The notes: generated from the letters alone by a model not told the origin. DNA of 64,000 bases from Candidatus Saccharimonadota bacterium (GCA_015655045.1 JAATFU010000005.1:124001-188000), one strand, 5' to 3'; shown: positions 1 to 8,765, numbered from the stretch's first letter. Program-made: numbers and translations.

Positions 1-125
1 GGGTCGACATTACGCCCGGTACGGCTTCTGGATGTAATATCATTGTTGGGCAAGCAGCTTCAATTAGTACGGCTTACACCTCCCTCGACAACGTGAACTA
101 CTATGCCGACTATACGGCACCTTAA
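1..125 (+). CDS. C-terminal end of an unidentified, probably secreted protein (partial)
   Basis: Reading from position 3, an open frame of 40 codons ends at a TAA at 123-125. The encoded tail is rich in Thr, Ser, Ala, Tyr and Asn, with one Cys (ITPGTASGCNIIVGQAAS then YYADYTAP). That composition is typical of the variable C-terminal domain of pilins and other exported proteins of these bacteria. The next gene on the same strand is a prepilin with its own promoter, so a second pilin-like gene is plausible, but the N-terminus lies outside the window and no family can be named. Confidence 0.5.
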   Translation, partial: VDITPGTASGCNIIVGQAASISTAYTSLDNVNYYADYTAP

Positions 126-163
126 AATAGTGATTACATAGAATGAAAATTGAACGATAATGC

Positions 164-192
164 TTGCGTTTATAAAAAACTTCCCGTATAGT
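164..192 (+). promoter_or_regulatory. Sigma70-type promoter of the prepilin gene
   Basis: TTGCGT at 164-169 and TATAGT at 187-192 are separated by exactly 17 nt. The predicted start of transcription is near 199. The gene's AGGGGG ribosome binding site (213-218) sits 8 nt before ATG 227. Unlike many genes here, this one has a conventional leader. Confidence 0.6.
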
Positions 193-226
193 ACAGTTAT
201 CATAACAATTATAGGGGGCACCATAT

Positions 227-754
227 ATGGTACTGAATGGCATTAAGAAGAGAAAGAATGAGCGCGGTTTCACCATCGTAGAGCTCTTGGTCGTTATCGT
301 CGTTATCGCGATATTGGCCGCAATTACAATTGTTGCATATGGCGGTATTACCGCACGGGCAAACACCTCAAAAGCAGAGACAGCTGCAGCTAATACCCAA
401 AAGGTGGCAGAAGCTTACAACGCGGATGGAGGAGTCTATCCTGCTAGTATTGCTCAATTCGGCTCTGGTTATACAGTTAATGGTGCAACACCTTCAAGTA
501 AATTACCTTCTGCAATTGTCATTAAGCCAAGCGCAGCGGCAGCAACCGTAGCGGCAGCAACAACTGCAGCAGCGACTGCCTTAACCGCAACCGGCGTCGA
601 TGTGACTAGTTCGGTATACGTTGTCATAACCGGGACAGCAGCAGCTCCAACTGGTGGAATTGTATTCTACTATGACTCCAGTCAGAAAATTGCAGTACCA
701 GTATATTATGGTGCAGCAAATTCATCGAGCACATCCCTCCTAGCCCTAAGTTAG
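227..754 (+). CDS. Type IV pilin-like prepilin (175 aa)
   Basis: The protein is probably the major or a minor subunit of a type IV pilus. It starts with a short basic leader followed by the prepilin peptidase signature (RGFTIVELLVVIVVIAILAA, residues about 14-33): cleavage after the Gly, Phe at mature +1 and the conserved Glu at +5. One hydrophobic helix follows, then a roughly 130-residue globular part rich in Ala, Thr and Ser with a poly-Ala/Thr stretch around residues 105-125. There is no C-terminal disulfide pair. AGGGGG lies 8 nt upstream of the ATG. Assembly genes pilB, pilC and pilMNO-like lie at 37.1-42.7 kb and another prepilin at 45.1 kb. The leader motif makes the call secure; which pilin it is cannot be told. 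Confidence 0.9.
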   Translation: MVLNGIKKRKNERGFTIVELLVVIVVIAILAAITIVAYGGITARANTSKAETAAANTQKVAEAYNADGGVYPASIAQFGSGYTVNGATPSSKLPSAIVIKPSAAAATVAAATTAAATALTATGVDVTSSVYVVITGTAAAPTGGIVFYYDSSQKIAVPVYYGAANSSSTSLLALS

Positions 755-774
755 GATAGGTTCAACGATTTACC

Positions 775-808
775 TATAAGAATAGACTCGATTGAGTCTA
801 TTCTTATA
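775..808. terminator. Bidirectional terminator between prepilin gene and glyA
   Basis: A perfect 15-bp inverted repeat (arms 775-789 and 794-808, loop GATT) lies between the convergent prepilin and glyA stops. The arm ends are rich in A and T, giving a U-tract in either direction. Confidence 0.85.
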
Positions 809-827
809 TTGTCATATTCTAGAAATG

Positions 828-2105
828 TCAGCTATCGCTTGGTAAAGGGAATAGCTTTGCAAATGCTTTGACGTCAGCACGTAGTGTAGCTAAAGTCTCT
901 GAGCTATCTCGACTCTCGATAGCCTGTTTCATCCACTGCGCGATTTGTTCCATATGTTCAGTCTTTAGACCACGAGTAGTAATAGCCGGTGTACCAATCC
1001 TGAGGCCGCTTGGCTTAAAAGCAGGCAGAGTATCGTCTGGTACACTATTAGCGTTGGCAGTAAGGCCAATGGCTTCTAGTGCATTTTCTGCTATCTTTCC
1101 GTCGATGCCAAAGCTCTTATAGATATCGATGAGGATGAGATGATTACTCGTTCCACCGGTTACTAAATTAAAGCCACGCTGCTTCAGTGCCTCGGCCAAA
1201 GCCGACGCGTTATCAAGCACCTGTTGCGCGTACTGTTTGAACTCTGGCTGTAATGCCTCATAGAAAGCCACCGCTTTTGCTGCAATTGAATGCATATGTG
1301 GACCACCCTGCATACCGGGAAAGATAGCACGGTCAATCAGTGTTGGAATATTCTCGAGTGTCTTCTCCGGAGCACGTAATGGATTGCTCACTGTACCCAT
1401 CGAAAGAATGAGACCACCCCGAGGACCGCGCAATGTCTTATGAGTCGTCGTGGTAATAACGTGGAAGCCATAGTCAAAAGGATTCTTAGCTACCCCTCCC
1501 GCAATGAGACCGGCGATATGAGCCATGTCGGCCATAAGCAGAGCACCCACTTCGTTACCGATTGCGGCGAACTTCCCATAATCAAGCTCGCGAGGATAGG
1601 CGCTAAAACCAGCAATGATAAGCTTTGGCTTATGCTCAAGTGCAAGGCGACGTAATTCATCATAATCTATCTCACCAGTTGCAATATCTTTCATCTTATA
1701 ACGAATAAAGTTATATAAATGCGCACTCCGCGTGACGGGCGCACCATGAGTGAGATGGCCTCCATGGCTTAGGTCCATAGCAAGGACAGTATCGCCAGGC
1801 TCAAGCCACGCACTATACACAGCTTCATTAGCAGGTGCCCCCGAATGTGGTTGTACATTCGCATGATCAGCTCGAAACAGTTGCTTAGCTCGATCAATTG
1901 CAAGCTGCTCAACCTTATCGGTGTAGGTCTGACCCCCATAATAACGTCGCCCCGGATAGCCCTCCGAGTACTTGTTTGTAAAAACACTGCCAAGTGCCGT
2001 GAGGACATCTCGACTCACATAGTTTTCACTTGGAATAAGCTCTAACCCATTCCGTTGCCGTTCTTCTTCACCTGCAATAAAAGCTGCTATTTGTGTATCG
2101 TGCAT
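828..2105 (-). CDS. glyA: Serine hydroxymethyltransferase (425 aa)
   Basis: A PLP enzyme that interconverts serine and glycine while loading one-carbon units onto tetrahydrofolate. The PLP-lysine motif is visible (VITTTTHKTLRGPRGG), as are the N-terminal SENYVSRDVLTALGSVFTNK block and the glycine-rich GGQTYTDKVEQLA region. Length matches the family (about 415-430 aa). A longer frame starts 14 codons upstream, but the ATG at 2105 is preferred: AGGAGA lies 7-8 nt before it and an extended -10 (TGG TATAAT, hexamer 2128-2133) would place transcription start only about 15 nt upstream, inside the longer frame. The gene is convergent with the prepilin gene and divergent from murA. Confidence 0.97.
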   Translation of the reverse strand: MHDTQIAAFIAGEEERQRNGLELIPSENYVSRDVLTALGSVFTNKYSEGYPGRRYYGGQTYTDKVEQLAIDRAKQLFRADHANVQPHSGAPANEAVYSAWLEPGDTVLAMDLSHGGHLTHGAPVTRSAHLYNFIRYKMKDIATGEIDYDELRRLALEHKPKLIIAGFSAYPRELDYGKFAAIGNEVGALLMADMAHIAGLIAGGVAKNPFDYGFHVITTTTHKTLRGPRGGLILSMGTVSNPLRAPEKTLENIPTLIDRAIFPGMQGGPHMHSIAAKAVAFYEALQPEFKQYAQQVLDNASALAEALKQRGFNLVTGGTSNHLILIDIYKSFGIDGKIAENALEAIGLTANANSVPDDTLPAFKPSGLRIGTPAITTRGLKTEHMEQIAQWMKQAIESRDSSETLATLRADVKAFAKLFPLPSDS

Positions 2106-2127
2106 ATACCGTTCTCCTAGTACCTTG

Positions 2128-2136
2128 ATTATACCA
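2128..2136 (-). promoter_or_regulatory. Extended -10 promoter of glyA
   Basis: On the minus strand, TGG precedes a consensus TATAAT (2133-2128). No good -35 hexamer is seen at 16-18 nt, as expected for an extended -10 promoter. The predicted leader is about 15 nt and contains AGGAGA. Confidence 0.55.
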
Positions 2137-2140
2137 TTAG

Positions 2141-2169
2141 TTGACAATATATCATGGTTGATATATCAT
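2141..2169 (+). promoter_or_regulatory. murA promoter with overlapping palindrome; predicts a leaderless mRNA
   Basis: Consensus TTGACA (2141-2146) and TATCAT (2164-2169) are 17 nt apart. The -10 ends 7 nt before ATG 2177, so transcription should begin at or next to the start codon. A perfect 10-bp palindrome TGATATATCA (2159-2168) overlaps the -10, and ATATATCAT is repeated at 2147-2155 and 2161-2169. It is a good candidate operator for the XRE domain carried by MurA itself. Confidence 0.6.
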
Positions 2170-2176
2170 AAGGAGT

Positions 2177-3706
2177 ATGACAAACGATGATTATAAGGCC
2201 AAAATTGGTACATTGATTCAAGAAACTCGTCAATCTAGAGGTCTTACCCAGACTCAACTCGCTGAAGCGCTCAGCACTAGCCAAAGCGCTATCAATCGGA
2301 TTGAAAAAGGTGGGCAAAACATTAGCCTTGAAATGCTGGCGCGTATTAGTGAAGTCCTCTCGAGCGAACTGGTCAGTCTTAACCAGTCGGGTAAAATTAA
2401 TTTTCGTATTACTGGTGGCAAAAAGCTCTCTGGCTCCATTGAAGTCAAAACCAGTAAAAACGCTGCCGTAGGCTTACTCTGCGCCGCTCTCCTTAACCAC
2501 GGCACCACAACTTTACGTCGCGTGGCCCGAATCGAAGAAGTGAATCGAATCATTGAGGTTCTGCAAAGTATTGGCGTAAAAGTCCGTTGGCTGAACGACA
2601 AGAATGATCTTGAAATTACTCCACCCGCTCGCTTGAAGCTTGAAGATATGGACATCACCGCTGCAAAGCGGACCCGAACGGTTATTATGTTCCTTGGTCC
2701 ACTGCTCCATCAATATAAAGAATTTAAGCTTCCTTTTGCAGGCGGCTGTAACCTCGGTACCCGAACCGTTGAGCCGCACATGACCGGCCTCGCACCATTT
2801 GGCCTCTCGGTGGAAGCAACCACCGATTACTACGAAGCAACCGTGAAGGAGAAACCCGTCACTAAAACAATTCTTCTGACCGAACGAGGCGACACGGTCA
2901 CGGAAAACGTTATCATGGCAGCTGCTTTATATGACGGCGTGGTAACAATTCGTAATGCCAGCCCCAACTACATGGTCCAAGACCTTTGCTTCTTCTTAAA
3001 AAAGCTCGGTATTAAGATCGAGGGCATCGGTACGACGACACTTATTATTCACGGTGTTCGTCATATTAATCAAACTGTTGAATACTATCCAAGCGAAGAC
3101 CCCATCGAAGCCATGAGCTTAATTGCAGCCGGCATCGTAACTGACTCTGATATTACCATTACGCGCGCACCAATTGAGTTTTTGGAAATCGAACTTGCTA
3201 TTCTTTCAGGTATGGGACTTGAGTACGAGGTTACTGCCGAATATGCGGCTCGAAATGGCGCTACGCGTCTGGTTGATATCCACTTAAAGCAATCGAAGCT
3301 TCAGGCGCCTAAAGACAAATTACATAGTATGCCCTTTCCGGGCGTCAATATGGATAACCTGCCTTTCCTTGGCCTCATTGCTACGGTCGCCCATGGCCGA
3401 ACGTTAGTACATGATTGGTCATATGAGAATCGGGCCATCTATTTTACTGAGCTTTCTAAATTGAATGCGAACATTGAACTAGTTGACCCCCACCGCGTCT
3501 ACATTACTGGCCCAACCAAGTGGAAGCCCGCCGATGTGATTGCCCCACCAGCTTTGCGTCCTTCTGTAGTAGTACTGCTTGCCATGCTTGCAACCCCCGG
3601 TGTTTCAACCCTTCGTGATGTCTACTCAATCAATCGTGGCTACGAAGACTTTGCTAATCGACTCAATAGTTTGGGTGCCTCTGTCGAAACCGTGCGCGAG
3701 ATTTAG
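2177..3706 (+). CDS. murA: XRE helix-turn-helix fused to UDP-GlcNAc 1-carboxyvinyltransferase (MurA, 509 aa)
   Basis: The protein catalyses the first committed step of peptidoglycan synthesis, transfer of enolpyruvate from PEP to UDP-N-acetylglucosamine. Residues about 8-70 form an XRE/Cro-type HTH (TQTQLAEALSTSQSAINRIE). The EPSP-synthase fold follows from about residue 75. The substrate Lys-Asn pair (SKNAA), the fosfomycin-target Cys (GGCNLGTRTVEPH), a PGVNMD segment with the catalytic Asp and the C-terminal NRGYEDF are all present, so the enzyme should be active and fosfomycin-sensitive in principle. The extra N-terminal domain adds about 75 residues to the usual 420-435. AGGAG is only 1 nt from the ATG, too close for normal Shine-Dalgarno use; the promoter geometry suggests a leaderless mRNA. 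The 3' end overlaps the convergent ndh by 4 bp. Confidence 0.93.
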   Translation: MTNDDYKAKIGTLIQETRQSRGLTQTQLAEALSTSQSAINRIEKGGQNISLEMLARISEVLSSELVSLNQSGKINFRITGGKKLSGSIEVKTSKNAAVGLLCAALLNHGTTTLRRVARIEEVNRIIEVLQSIGVKVRWLNDKNDLEITPPARLKLEDMDITAAKRTRTVIMFLGPLLHQYKEFKLPFAGGCNLGTRTVEPHMTGLAPFGLSVEATTDYYEATVKEKPVTKTILLTERGDTVTENVIMAAALYDGVVTIRNASPNYMVQDLCFFLKKLGIKIEGIGTTTLIIHGVRHINQTVEYYPSEDPIEAMSLIAAGIVTDSDITITRAPIEFLEIELAILSGMGLEYEVTAEYAARNGATRLVDIHLKQSKLQAPKDKLHSMPFPGVNMDNLPFLGLIATVAHGRTLVHDWSYENRAIYFTELSKLNANIELVDPHRVYITGPTKWKPADVIAPPALRPSVVVLLAMLATPGVSTLRDVYSINRGYEDFANRLNSLGASVETVREI

Positions 3707-4896
3707 CTCTTTCGAACACTCGTTTCTTGGCTCGGTACCTCATCCTCAAGTACACGTTGGGCGTGCCACGCTCCTAATGCTTGACCAATTGGCAAAATAT
3801 CATGGTACCCACTCAGATCAGCTATTTGACGCACCCATGAAGCAAGTCGGCCATGAAGCCGCAGTTTGTGCCACTCAAAAATAGCCCACTTCTCTCCAAC
3901 CGGCACAACAATGGCGGGCATCACGGCCTTGTATGTACGCTCTGGCTGCTGTCGTTGCTGCCGTTTCAGGTTCCGAGCCACAAAAAGCGCATCGTGGAGT
4001 GCCGTCTGAGCAAGCCCAGAATAAGGCGTAGCAGCGTTATCCCCAATGACATAGACCGACTGATAGGCAAGTAGTTGCTCATTGACAATCACCCGTCCAT
4101 TTGGTGCAAGTTTGAAATAGTGCTCATGGGCTTTAAAGAACGGATGGTTGGCCACGCCCGAGGTCCAAATGACCGTACTCGTCAGAATTGGCTTACCGCT
4201 GACAATTAAATCGGTGGCTTCCTCTAATTCAACCTTACGGTTGGTTTGGATAGTCACACCCAGCCGTTTCAGCCGCTTTGCCACTACTCGGCTTGCTGCC
4301 ACAGACATCTTTGGCAGAACTCGGGGCGCTGCCTCAACCAGATTCACATGGATATGACGTCTCGCATCGACGCGGTAGTACTGACGCAAGCGTGCCAAAT
4401 ATGATACCAACGTACCTGCCAATTCAACGCCAGTTGGACCAGCCCCGACAATCACATAGTGTTTATCAAGTTGATGCTTCTTTTGGAGATCGGCGTGAAT
4501 ATGTTGCTTGAAGCGCTCAATCTCGGCCTGGGATTTAATGCTGTATGAGTACTCATCTAGGCCTTCAATCCCAAAGAACGTCGTCACTACACCCAGTGCT
4601 AAAATACAGTTTTCGTATTCGTACGATACGCTCTTTCCTCTCAGCAACTTCCGTTCCGGATCAATGGAGATAATCGTATCATTGATGAGTGTCATACGAG
4701 GTTTACCTTGGAATATCGTCTGCAGAGATACCCATGATTCAAGGTGACTATGCCCTGTTGCCGTTCCGTATAGAGCTGGATAATACAGGAAGTCTGGCTT
4801 ATCGCTAATAAGCGTGACAAAGATATCTTTTGATTTAATAAGCTCAAGGGCCGCTTTGACACCGCCAAAGCCGCCGCCCACGATGGTAATATGCAT
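3703..4896 (-). CDS. ndh: Type II NADH:quinone oxidoreductase (NDH-2, 397 aa)
   Basis: A monotopic flavoprotein that passes electrons from NADH to membrane quinone without pumping protons. The N-terminal Rossmann FAD motif is ITIVGGGFGGVKAALEL, and the second, NADH-binding motif is VIVGAGPTGVELAGTL near residue 150. A late FAD-contact motif (VYVIGDNAATPYSGLAQTA) is near residue 285. Length is in the family's usual range of about 400-450. AGGAA lies 7 nt before the ATG. It is the last gene of the minus-strand cyoABCDE-ndh run, 57 nt after cyoE, so the electron donor and acceptor enzymes of one short respiratory chain are neighbours. Some members of the family use NADPH or sulfide, but the context favours NADH. 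Confidence 0.88.
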   Translation of the reverse strand: MHITIVGGGFGGVKAALELIKSKDIFVTLISDKPDFLYYPALYGTATGHSHLESWVSLQTIFQGKPRMTLINDTIISIDPERKLLRGKSVSYEYENCILALGVVTTFFGIEGLDEYSYSIKSQAEIERFKQHIHADLQKKHQLDKHYVIVGAGPTGVELAGTLVSYLARLRQYYRVDARRHIHVNLVEAAPRVLPKMSVAASRVVAKRLKRLGVTIQTNRKVELEEATDLIVSGKPILTSTVIWTSGVANHPFFKAHEHYFKLAPNGRVIVNEQLLAYQSVYVIGDNAATPYSGLAQTALHDALFVARNLKRQQRQQPERTYKAVMPAIVVPVGEKWAIFEWHKLRLHGRLASWVRQIADLSGYHDILPIGQALGAWHAQRVLEDEVPSQETSVRKS

Positions 4897-4953
4897 ATGA
4901 AAGTTCCTGTTTGTTTATGTGTCGATCGGTCTGTATGTCTTACTATAACACGC

Positions 4954-5811
4954 TTAGATGAGTCGCGCACCAAGCGCTAGCATAACGCACATGACGAGCA
5001 TTACCAGTAGTGAATAAAAAAATAGCTGCCGAGCCCAGTGCTCATATGATTGCTGTGGTCGAAGCGCCAGATATGCCCACCCGAGGCCAACCAGAGCCAT
5101 AACGATAAAGTAACTTACTCCCGTATAGCCCGCTAGGCTCATGAGAAGTGATGCTCCTACATATAGAAAGACGTAGAATATGATGTGTCGACGGGCTACA
5201 GCCATACCTCGTACGACCGGCAGGACTGGCAATTTGGCGGCAGCATAGTCAACATGCCGATACATTGCAATAGCATAAAAATGAGGCATCTGCCAGGTAA
5301 CCCACATGAGAAAAAGAAGTATGGCAGCAAGGTCGAGTCCACCCGAAACGGCTATATACCCAGCAACGGGAGGCAATGCCCCCGCCACGCTACCCACAAG
5401 TGTTCCGTGAACCGAACGGCGTTTAGCTATGCCGTAGAGAATAACATAAAAGATGACTGCAATCACGCCGAGCAACACCGTCATAATGTTACTCGCCACG
5501 GCAAGACTCACAAAGCCAACGAGACCAAGTAAGCCAGCAAATATAAGAGCATTCCGGCCACTTACGACACCAGTGACGAGCGCACGCCCCCTCGTACGAG
5601 CCATGCGCTTATCAATCGAACGATCGATATAGTTATTCGCCACACAGGAGGCAGCAATGATACATCCTACACCCAGTAAGGTACCAATGAGTGCACGTAC
5701 GTCGACAGAGCCTTGCGCTGTGGCAAGGAGAAAACCTGCTCCAGCCGCCAGTACATTACTATAGACAATACCAGGCTTCGTGAGGTGGTAATAGGTGCGA
5801 ATTCGTTCCAA
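4954..5811 (-). CDS. cyoE: Protoheme IX farnesyltransferase, heme O synthase (285 aa)
   Basis: An integral membrane UbiA-family prenyltransferase that converts heme B to heme O, the cofactor of bo3-type oxidases. The Asp-rich prenyl-diphosphate motif is visible (NNYIDRSIDKRMARTRGR, residues about 62-80), as is the second loop (YRHVDYAAAKLPVLPVVRG). About eight to nine hydrophobic helices are expected from the sequence. The start follows the cyoD stop by 2 nt, so the genes are translationally coupled. No heme A synthase (CtaA) is seen, which agrees with heme O use. Heme biosynthesis genes are absent from the window, so heme B may be imported or made elsewhere. Confidence 0.95.
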   Translation of the reverse strand: MERIRTYYHLTKPGIVYSNVLAAGAGFLLATAQGSVDVRALIGTLLGVGCIIAASCVANNYIDRSIDKRMARTRGRALVTGVVSGRNALIFAGLLGLVGFVSLAVASNIMTVLLGVIAVIFYVILYGIAKRRSVHGTLVGSVAGALPPVAGYIAVSGGLDLAAILLFLMWVTWQMPHFYAIAMYRHVDYAAAKLPVLPVVRGMAVARRHIIFYVFLYVGASLLMSLAGYTGVSYFIVMALVGLGWAYLALRPQQSYEHWARQLFFYSLLVMLVMCVMLALGARLI

Positions 5812-5813
5812 AA

Positions 5814-6191
5814 CTATAAGCCCTCGTTATTCTGGAGATAGGTTTTGGTTTGCTCGGGGGTCATCATTGTGTAGTCAAGATTGTTCATGATCCATATCGA
5901 TCCCCCCACGAGGATCACCACGATCAAGAGCATAAAGAAGAAGGCTATCATCTTCACCCGTGGCTTTGGCTCCTTACCGATATGAAGGAAGAAGACTGCC
6001 TGCACCACAAACTGGATAATCGCCAATAGCGCGATGCTAATCATCAAGAACGTATGAGAGAGTACCTGATGTCCTCCCGCGATCCGGTTCTGTACAAAGA
6101 AATACACAATAAGGGTCGCGGCTAGTGACACAATAAATCCAGTTATGTACCGGCCCAGTGCGGTTCTCTCAGAGAATGTCGACTTTTTCAT
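5814..6191 (-). CDS. cyoD: Cytochrome bo3 quinol oxidase subunit IV (125 aa)
   Basis: A small accessory subunit with three predicted transmembrane helices (about residues 15-35, 45-68 and 80-100). The family features are recognisable in YITGFIVSLAATLIVYF near the N-terminus and QFVVQAVFFLHIG in the middle. The protein supports CuB insertion or assembly of subunit I in characterised homologues. It starts 1 nt after cyoC and ends 2 nt before cyoE. Length is slightly longer than the usual 105-115 aa because of the C-terminal tail (MTPEQTKTYLQNN). Confidence 0.93.
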   Translation of the reverse strand: MKKSTFSERTALGRYITGFIVSLAATLIVYFFVQNRIAGGHQVLSHTFLMISIALLAIIQFVVQAVFFLHIGKEPKPRVKMIAFFFMLLIVVILVGGSIWIMNNLDYTMMTPEQTKTYLQNNEGL

Positions 6192-6192
6192 C

Positions 6193-6795
6193 CTATAAAA
6201 CTCCGATCATATAGACAATGCTAAAGATAAATATCCAGACAATATCGAGGAAGTGCCAAAATAGGCTGATGAGTCTCAAGCGCCTCGTCACCGCAGTGGT
6301 TAAGCCTCGATATAGTACCTGGTACCCCACGACAAGCATCCAGAGCAAGCCAACCGCGATATGCAGCCCGTGCATCCCTACAAGTGTGAAGAAGGCTGAC
6401 AAGAAGCCGCTCCGTTGCCAGCTGTTGCCATCCTGGATCAGGTGACTAAACTCCGTTAACTCTATTACAAGGAAGCCAACACCGAGCACAAACGTTAGTG
6501 CCAAGAATACCATCACGAGTCGACGGTTGCCACGACTGAGGACGATCGTCAGGAGGCCCGCCGTGAAGCTACTCGTTAAAAGAAGGATTGTCTCAACTAA
6601 TACCAAGGGTAAGTTAAATAGCTGACCACCACCCGGGCCACCGAAGGTATTACTTCGCAGCACCGCATAGGTGGCAAATAACGAGGCAAATAATACGAGG
6701 TCGGTCATAAGGTAAATCCAAAAGCCAAGCAGTACTTTAGCTTGTTTTTGCATAGCGCTCTCACCATGAAGGCCTGCGTTCACTCGCTCACTCAT
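6193..6795 (-). CDS. cyoC: Cytochrome bo3 quinol oxidase subunit III (200 aa)
   Basis: A heme-copper oxidase subunit III of the short five-helix form typical of quinol oxidases. Recognisable segments are LGFWIYLMTDLVLFASLFATY at the first helix, SAFFTLVGMHGLHIAVGLLWM in the fourth, and WHFLDIVWIFIFSIVYMIG at the end. The ATG overlaps the cyoB stop (ATGA), so translation is coupled. It has no catalytic metal of its own and stabilises the oxygen-reducing subunit. Confidence 0.95.
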   Translation of the reverse strand: MSERVNAGLHGESAMQKQAKVLLGFWIYLMTDLVLFASLFATYAVLRSNTFGGPGGGQLFNLPLVLVETILLLTSSFTAGLLTIVLSRGNRRLVMVFLALTFVLGVGFLVIELTEFSHLIQDGNSWQRSGFLSAFFTLVGMHGLHIAVGLLWMLVVGYQVLYRGLTTAVTRRLRLISLFWHFLDIVWIFIFSIVYMIGVL

Positions 6796-8765
6796 ACTAG
6801 ATCCCTTTGGCGACGAGCGGTCAGCTCTTGACGTTCAACGTCGACTGCCGATATAATTTCTTCTTCTGCGTCATGAGACAGGCGAATAATACAGCTGATG
6901 ATGAGACCGAGTAACGCCACGGGAATAAGCCATATAATCTGCCAAATAACCGCAAAACCAATCAAGGTGGCAAAACCAGCAATGACAATACCTGCGCTCG
7001 TATTCTTCGGTACGGCAATTGCTCGATAGTGGCGCGGCACTTGATCGGGTATTGATTGGTGCTTACTGACCCAAAAATCATCTCGATCGGTGACGATTGG
7101 AATCACGGCGAAGGTATAACTTGGTGGCGGCGAAACAGTTGACCATTCAAGGGTTCGTCCATTCCAAGGATCGCCGTCCAGTACCAAGTGTTGTTTACGC
7201 TGCACGATACTCACGATGACCTGAAGAATCTGTAGCGCCACTCCAATGCAAATTAAGGTTGCCCCAATACCCGCGACGATAAACAGACCTTGCCAGCCAA
7301 GTGAGGCATCATAATGATCGAGTCGTCTTGTCGCTCCCATAAGTCCAAGGATATACAGTGGGATAAAGGCCAGTAAGAAACCAAACAGCCATACCCAGAA
7401 GGCCCAGCGACCTATTCGCTCGTTCAAAGTAAAGCCAGTAAACTTGGGAAACCAGTAGGTAAAGCCCGCGAAGATGCCAAATAACACGCCGCCAATAATC
7501 ATGGTGTGAAAATGAGCAACAAGAAAGAGGCTATTATGAACCTGGTAATCAATCGCCGGTACCGACATTAAAACACCGGCTACTCCCCCTAGCGTAAAGG
7601 TAACCACAAATCCAAGGAACCATAGCATCGGTGTCGTCAATCGCACCCGTCCTCGATACATCGTAAACAACCAATTAAAGATCTTCACGCCGGTTGGAAT
7701 TGCAATAATCATCGTCATGATGCCAAAGAAGGAGTTGACATCGGCGCCCGCTCCCATAGTGAAGAAGTGATGGAGCCACACAGTGAATGAGAGAAATGTA
7801 ATGGCGCCCAGCGCCCACACCATCGACTTATAGCCAAACAAACGCTTACCAGAAAAGACTGAGACAATCTCCGAGAATATACCAAACGCTGGCAAGATTA
7901 AGATGTAGACTTCAGGGTGTCCCCATGCCCAGATGAGGTTAACGTACATCATGGCGTTGCCGCCCGCTTCAGCTGTGAAAAAATGCATCCCGAGTGTTCG
8001 ATCAAGCGCCAGCATACTGAGCGTGGCGGTAAGAATAGGAAAAGCGAACACCACGAGTGACATACTCCCCAGTACGCTCCAAATAAAAATTGGCATTTTC
8101 ATCGGCGTCATACCGGGCGCACGAAGTTTTATAATCGTGACCAGGAAGTTAATGCCCGAAAGCAGGCTGCCGACGCCCGCAATTTGTAAACTCCATATCC
8201 AATAATCCACTCCCACTCCTGGACTATAACTCAGTTCTGAAAGTGGTGGGTAGGCCAGCCAACCTGCGGCCGAGAATTCCCCTACCGCTAGTGATAGATT
8301 TACCAGCAGTGCACCACCAGCGAATAACCAAAAGCTCACAGAGTTTAAGAATGGAAAGGCCACATCACGAGAACCAATTTGTGGAGGCACAATGAGGTTC
8401 AAGATACCAAACAAGAAGCCCATCGCTACAAAGAAGATCATCATCGTGCCATGCGCTGAAAAAACCTGCTGGAACGTATCGGCATTAATAATGCCATGGG
8501 AAGCACCCGAAGATAGAGCCTGCTGGGTTCGAATGAGCAGCACGTCAGCAAGGCCTCGCAGTAACATAAAGGTGGCAATCGCAATGTACATGACCCCAAT
8601 CTTCTTAGGATCGAGTGAGGTAAGCCAGTTCTTCCACAGCCATGATAGTTTTTTAAAGCGAATGAGTAGAATGATTCCAACAATACCAATAATAATCGTT
8701 CCGAGAATGGCCACATTCGTAATGGGATCGTGGACAAATGCGCTGATGGTCAATTTTCCAAACAT
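6792..8765 (-). CDS. cyoB: Cytochrome bo3 quinol oxidase subunit I (657 aa)
   Basis: The catalytic subunit: it oxidises quinol, reduces O2 at the heme o3-CuB centre and pumps protons. CuB and heme ligands are present: the GHPEVYILILP motif (His, Glu, cross-linked Tyr), the HHFF pair and HFHTMIIGG. The D-channel entrance Asp is kept (GSRDVAFPFLN) and so is the K-channel Lys (IPTGVKIFNW). The soluble tail carries the CyoB-type GDPWNGRTLEWSTVSPPPSYTFA. Similarity to proteobacterial CyoB is very high along the whole length, which suggests acquisition by transfer. In the quinone-site region RGLADV (E. coli R71, D75) is kept, but the position I align with E. coli H98 is Thr. Confidence 0.97.
   Translation of the reverse strand: MFGKLTISAFVHDPITNVAILGTIIIGIVGIILLIRFKKLSWLWKNWLTSLDPKKIGVMYIAIATFMLLRGLADVLLIRTQQALSSGASHGIINADTFQQVFSAHGTMMIFFVAMGFLFGILNLIVPPQIGSRDVAFPFLNSVSFWLFAGGALLVNLSLAVGEFSAAGWLAYPPLSELSYSPGVGVDYWIWSLQIAGVGSLLSGINFLVTIIKLRAPGMTPMKMPIFIWSVLGSMSLVVFAFPILTATLSMLALDRTLGMHFFTAEAGGNAMMYVNLIWAWGHPEVYILILPAFGIFSEIVSVFSGKRLFGYKSMVWALGAITFLSFTVWLHHFFTMGAGADVNSFFGIMTMIIAIPTGVKIFNWLFTMYRGRVRLTTPMLWFLGFVVTFTLGGVAGVLMSVPAIDYQVHNSLFLVAHFHTMIIGGVLFGIFAGFTYWFPKFTGFTLNERIGRWAFWVWLFGFLLAFIPLYILGLMGATRRLDHYDASLGWQGLFIVAGIGATLICIGVALQILQVIVSIVQRKQHLVLDGDPWNGRTLEWSTVSPPPSYTFAVIPIVTDRDDFWVSKHQSIPDQVPRHYRAIAVPKNTSAGIVIAGFATLIGFAVIWQIIWLIPVALLGLIISCIIRLSHDAEEEIISAVDVERQELTARRQRDLV

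Noticed and set aside
2101-2176. Glycine riboswitch upstream of glyA
   Set aside because: The predicted leader is only about 15 nt, too short for a riboswitch.
2254-2779. Open frames on the minus strand inside murA
   Set aside because: murA is intact with all catalytic motifs; the opposite frames show no family motif or start signal.
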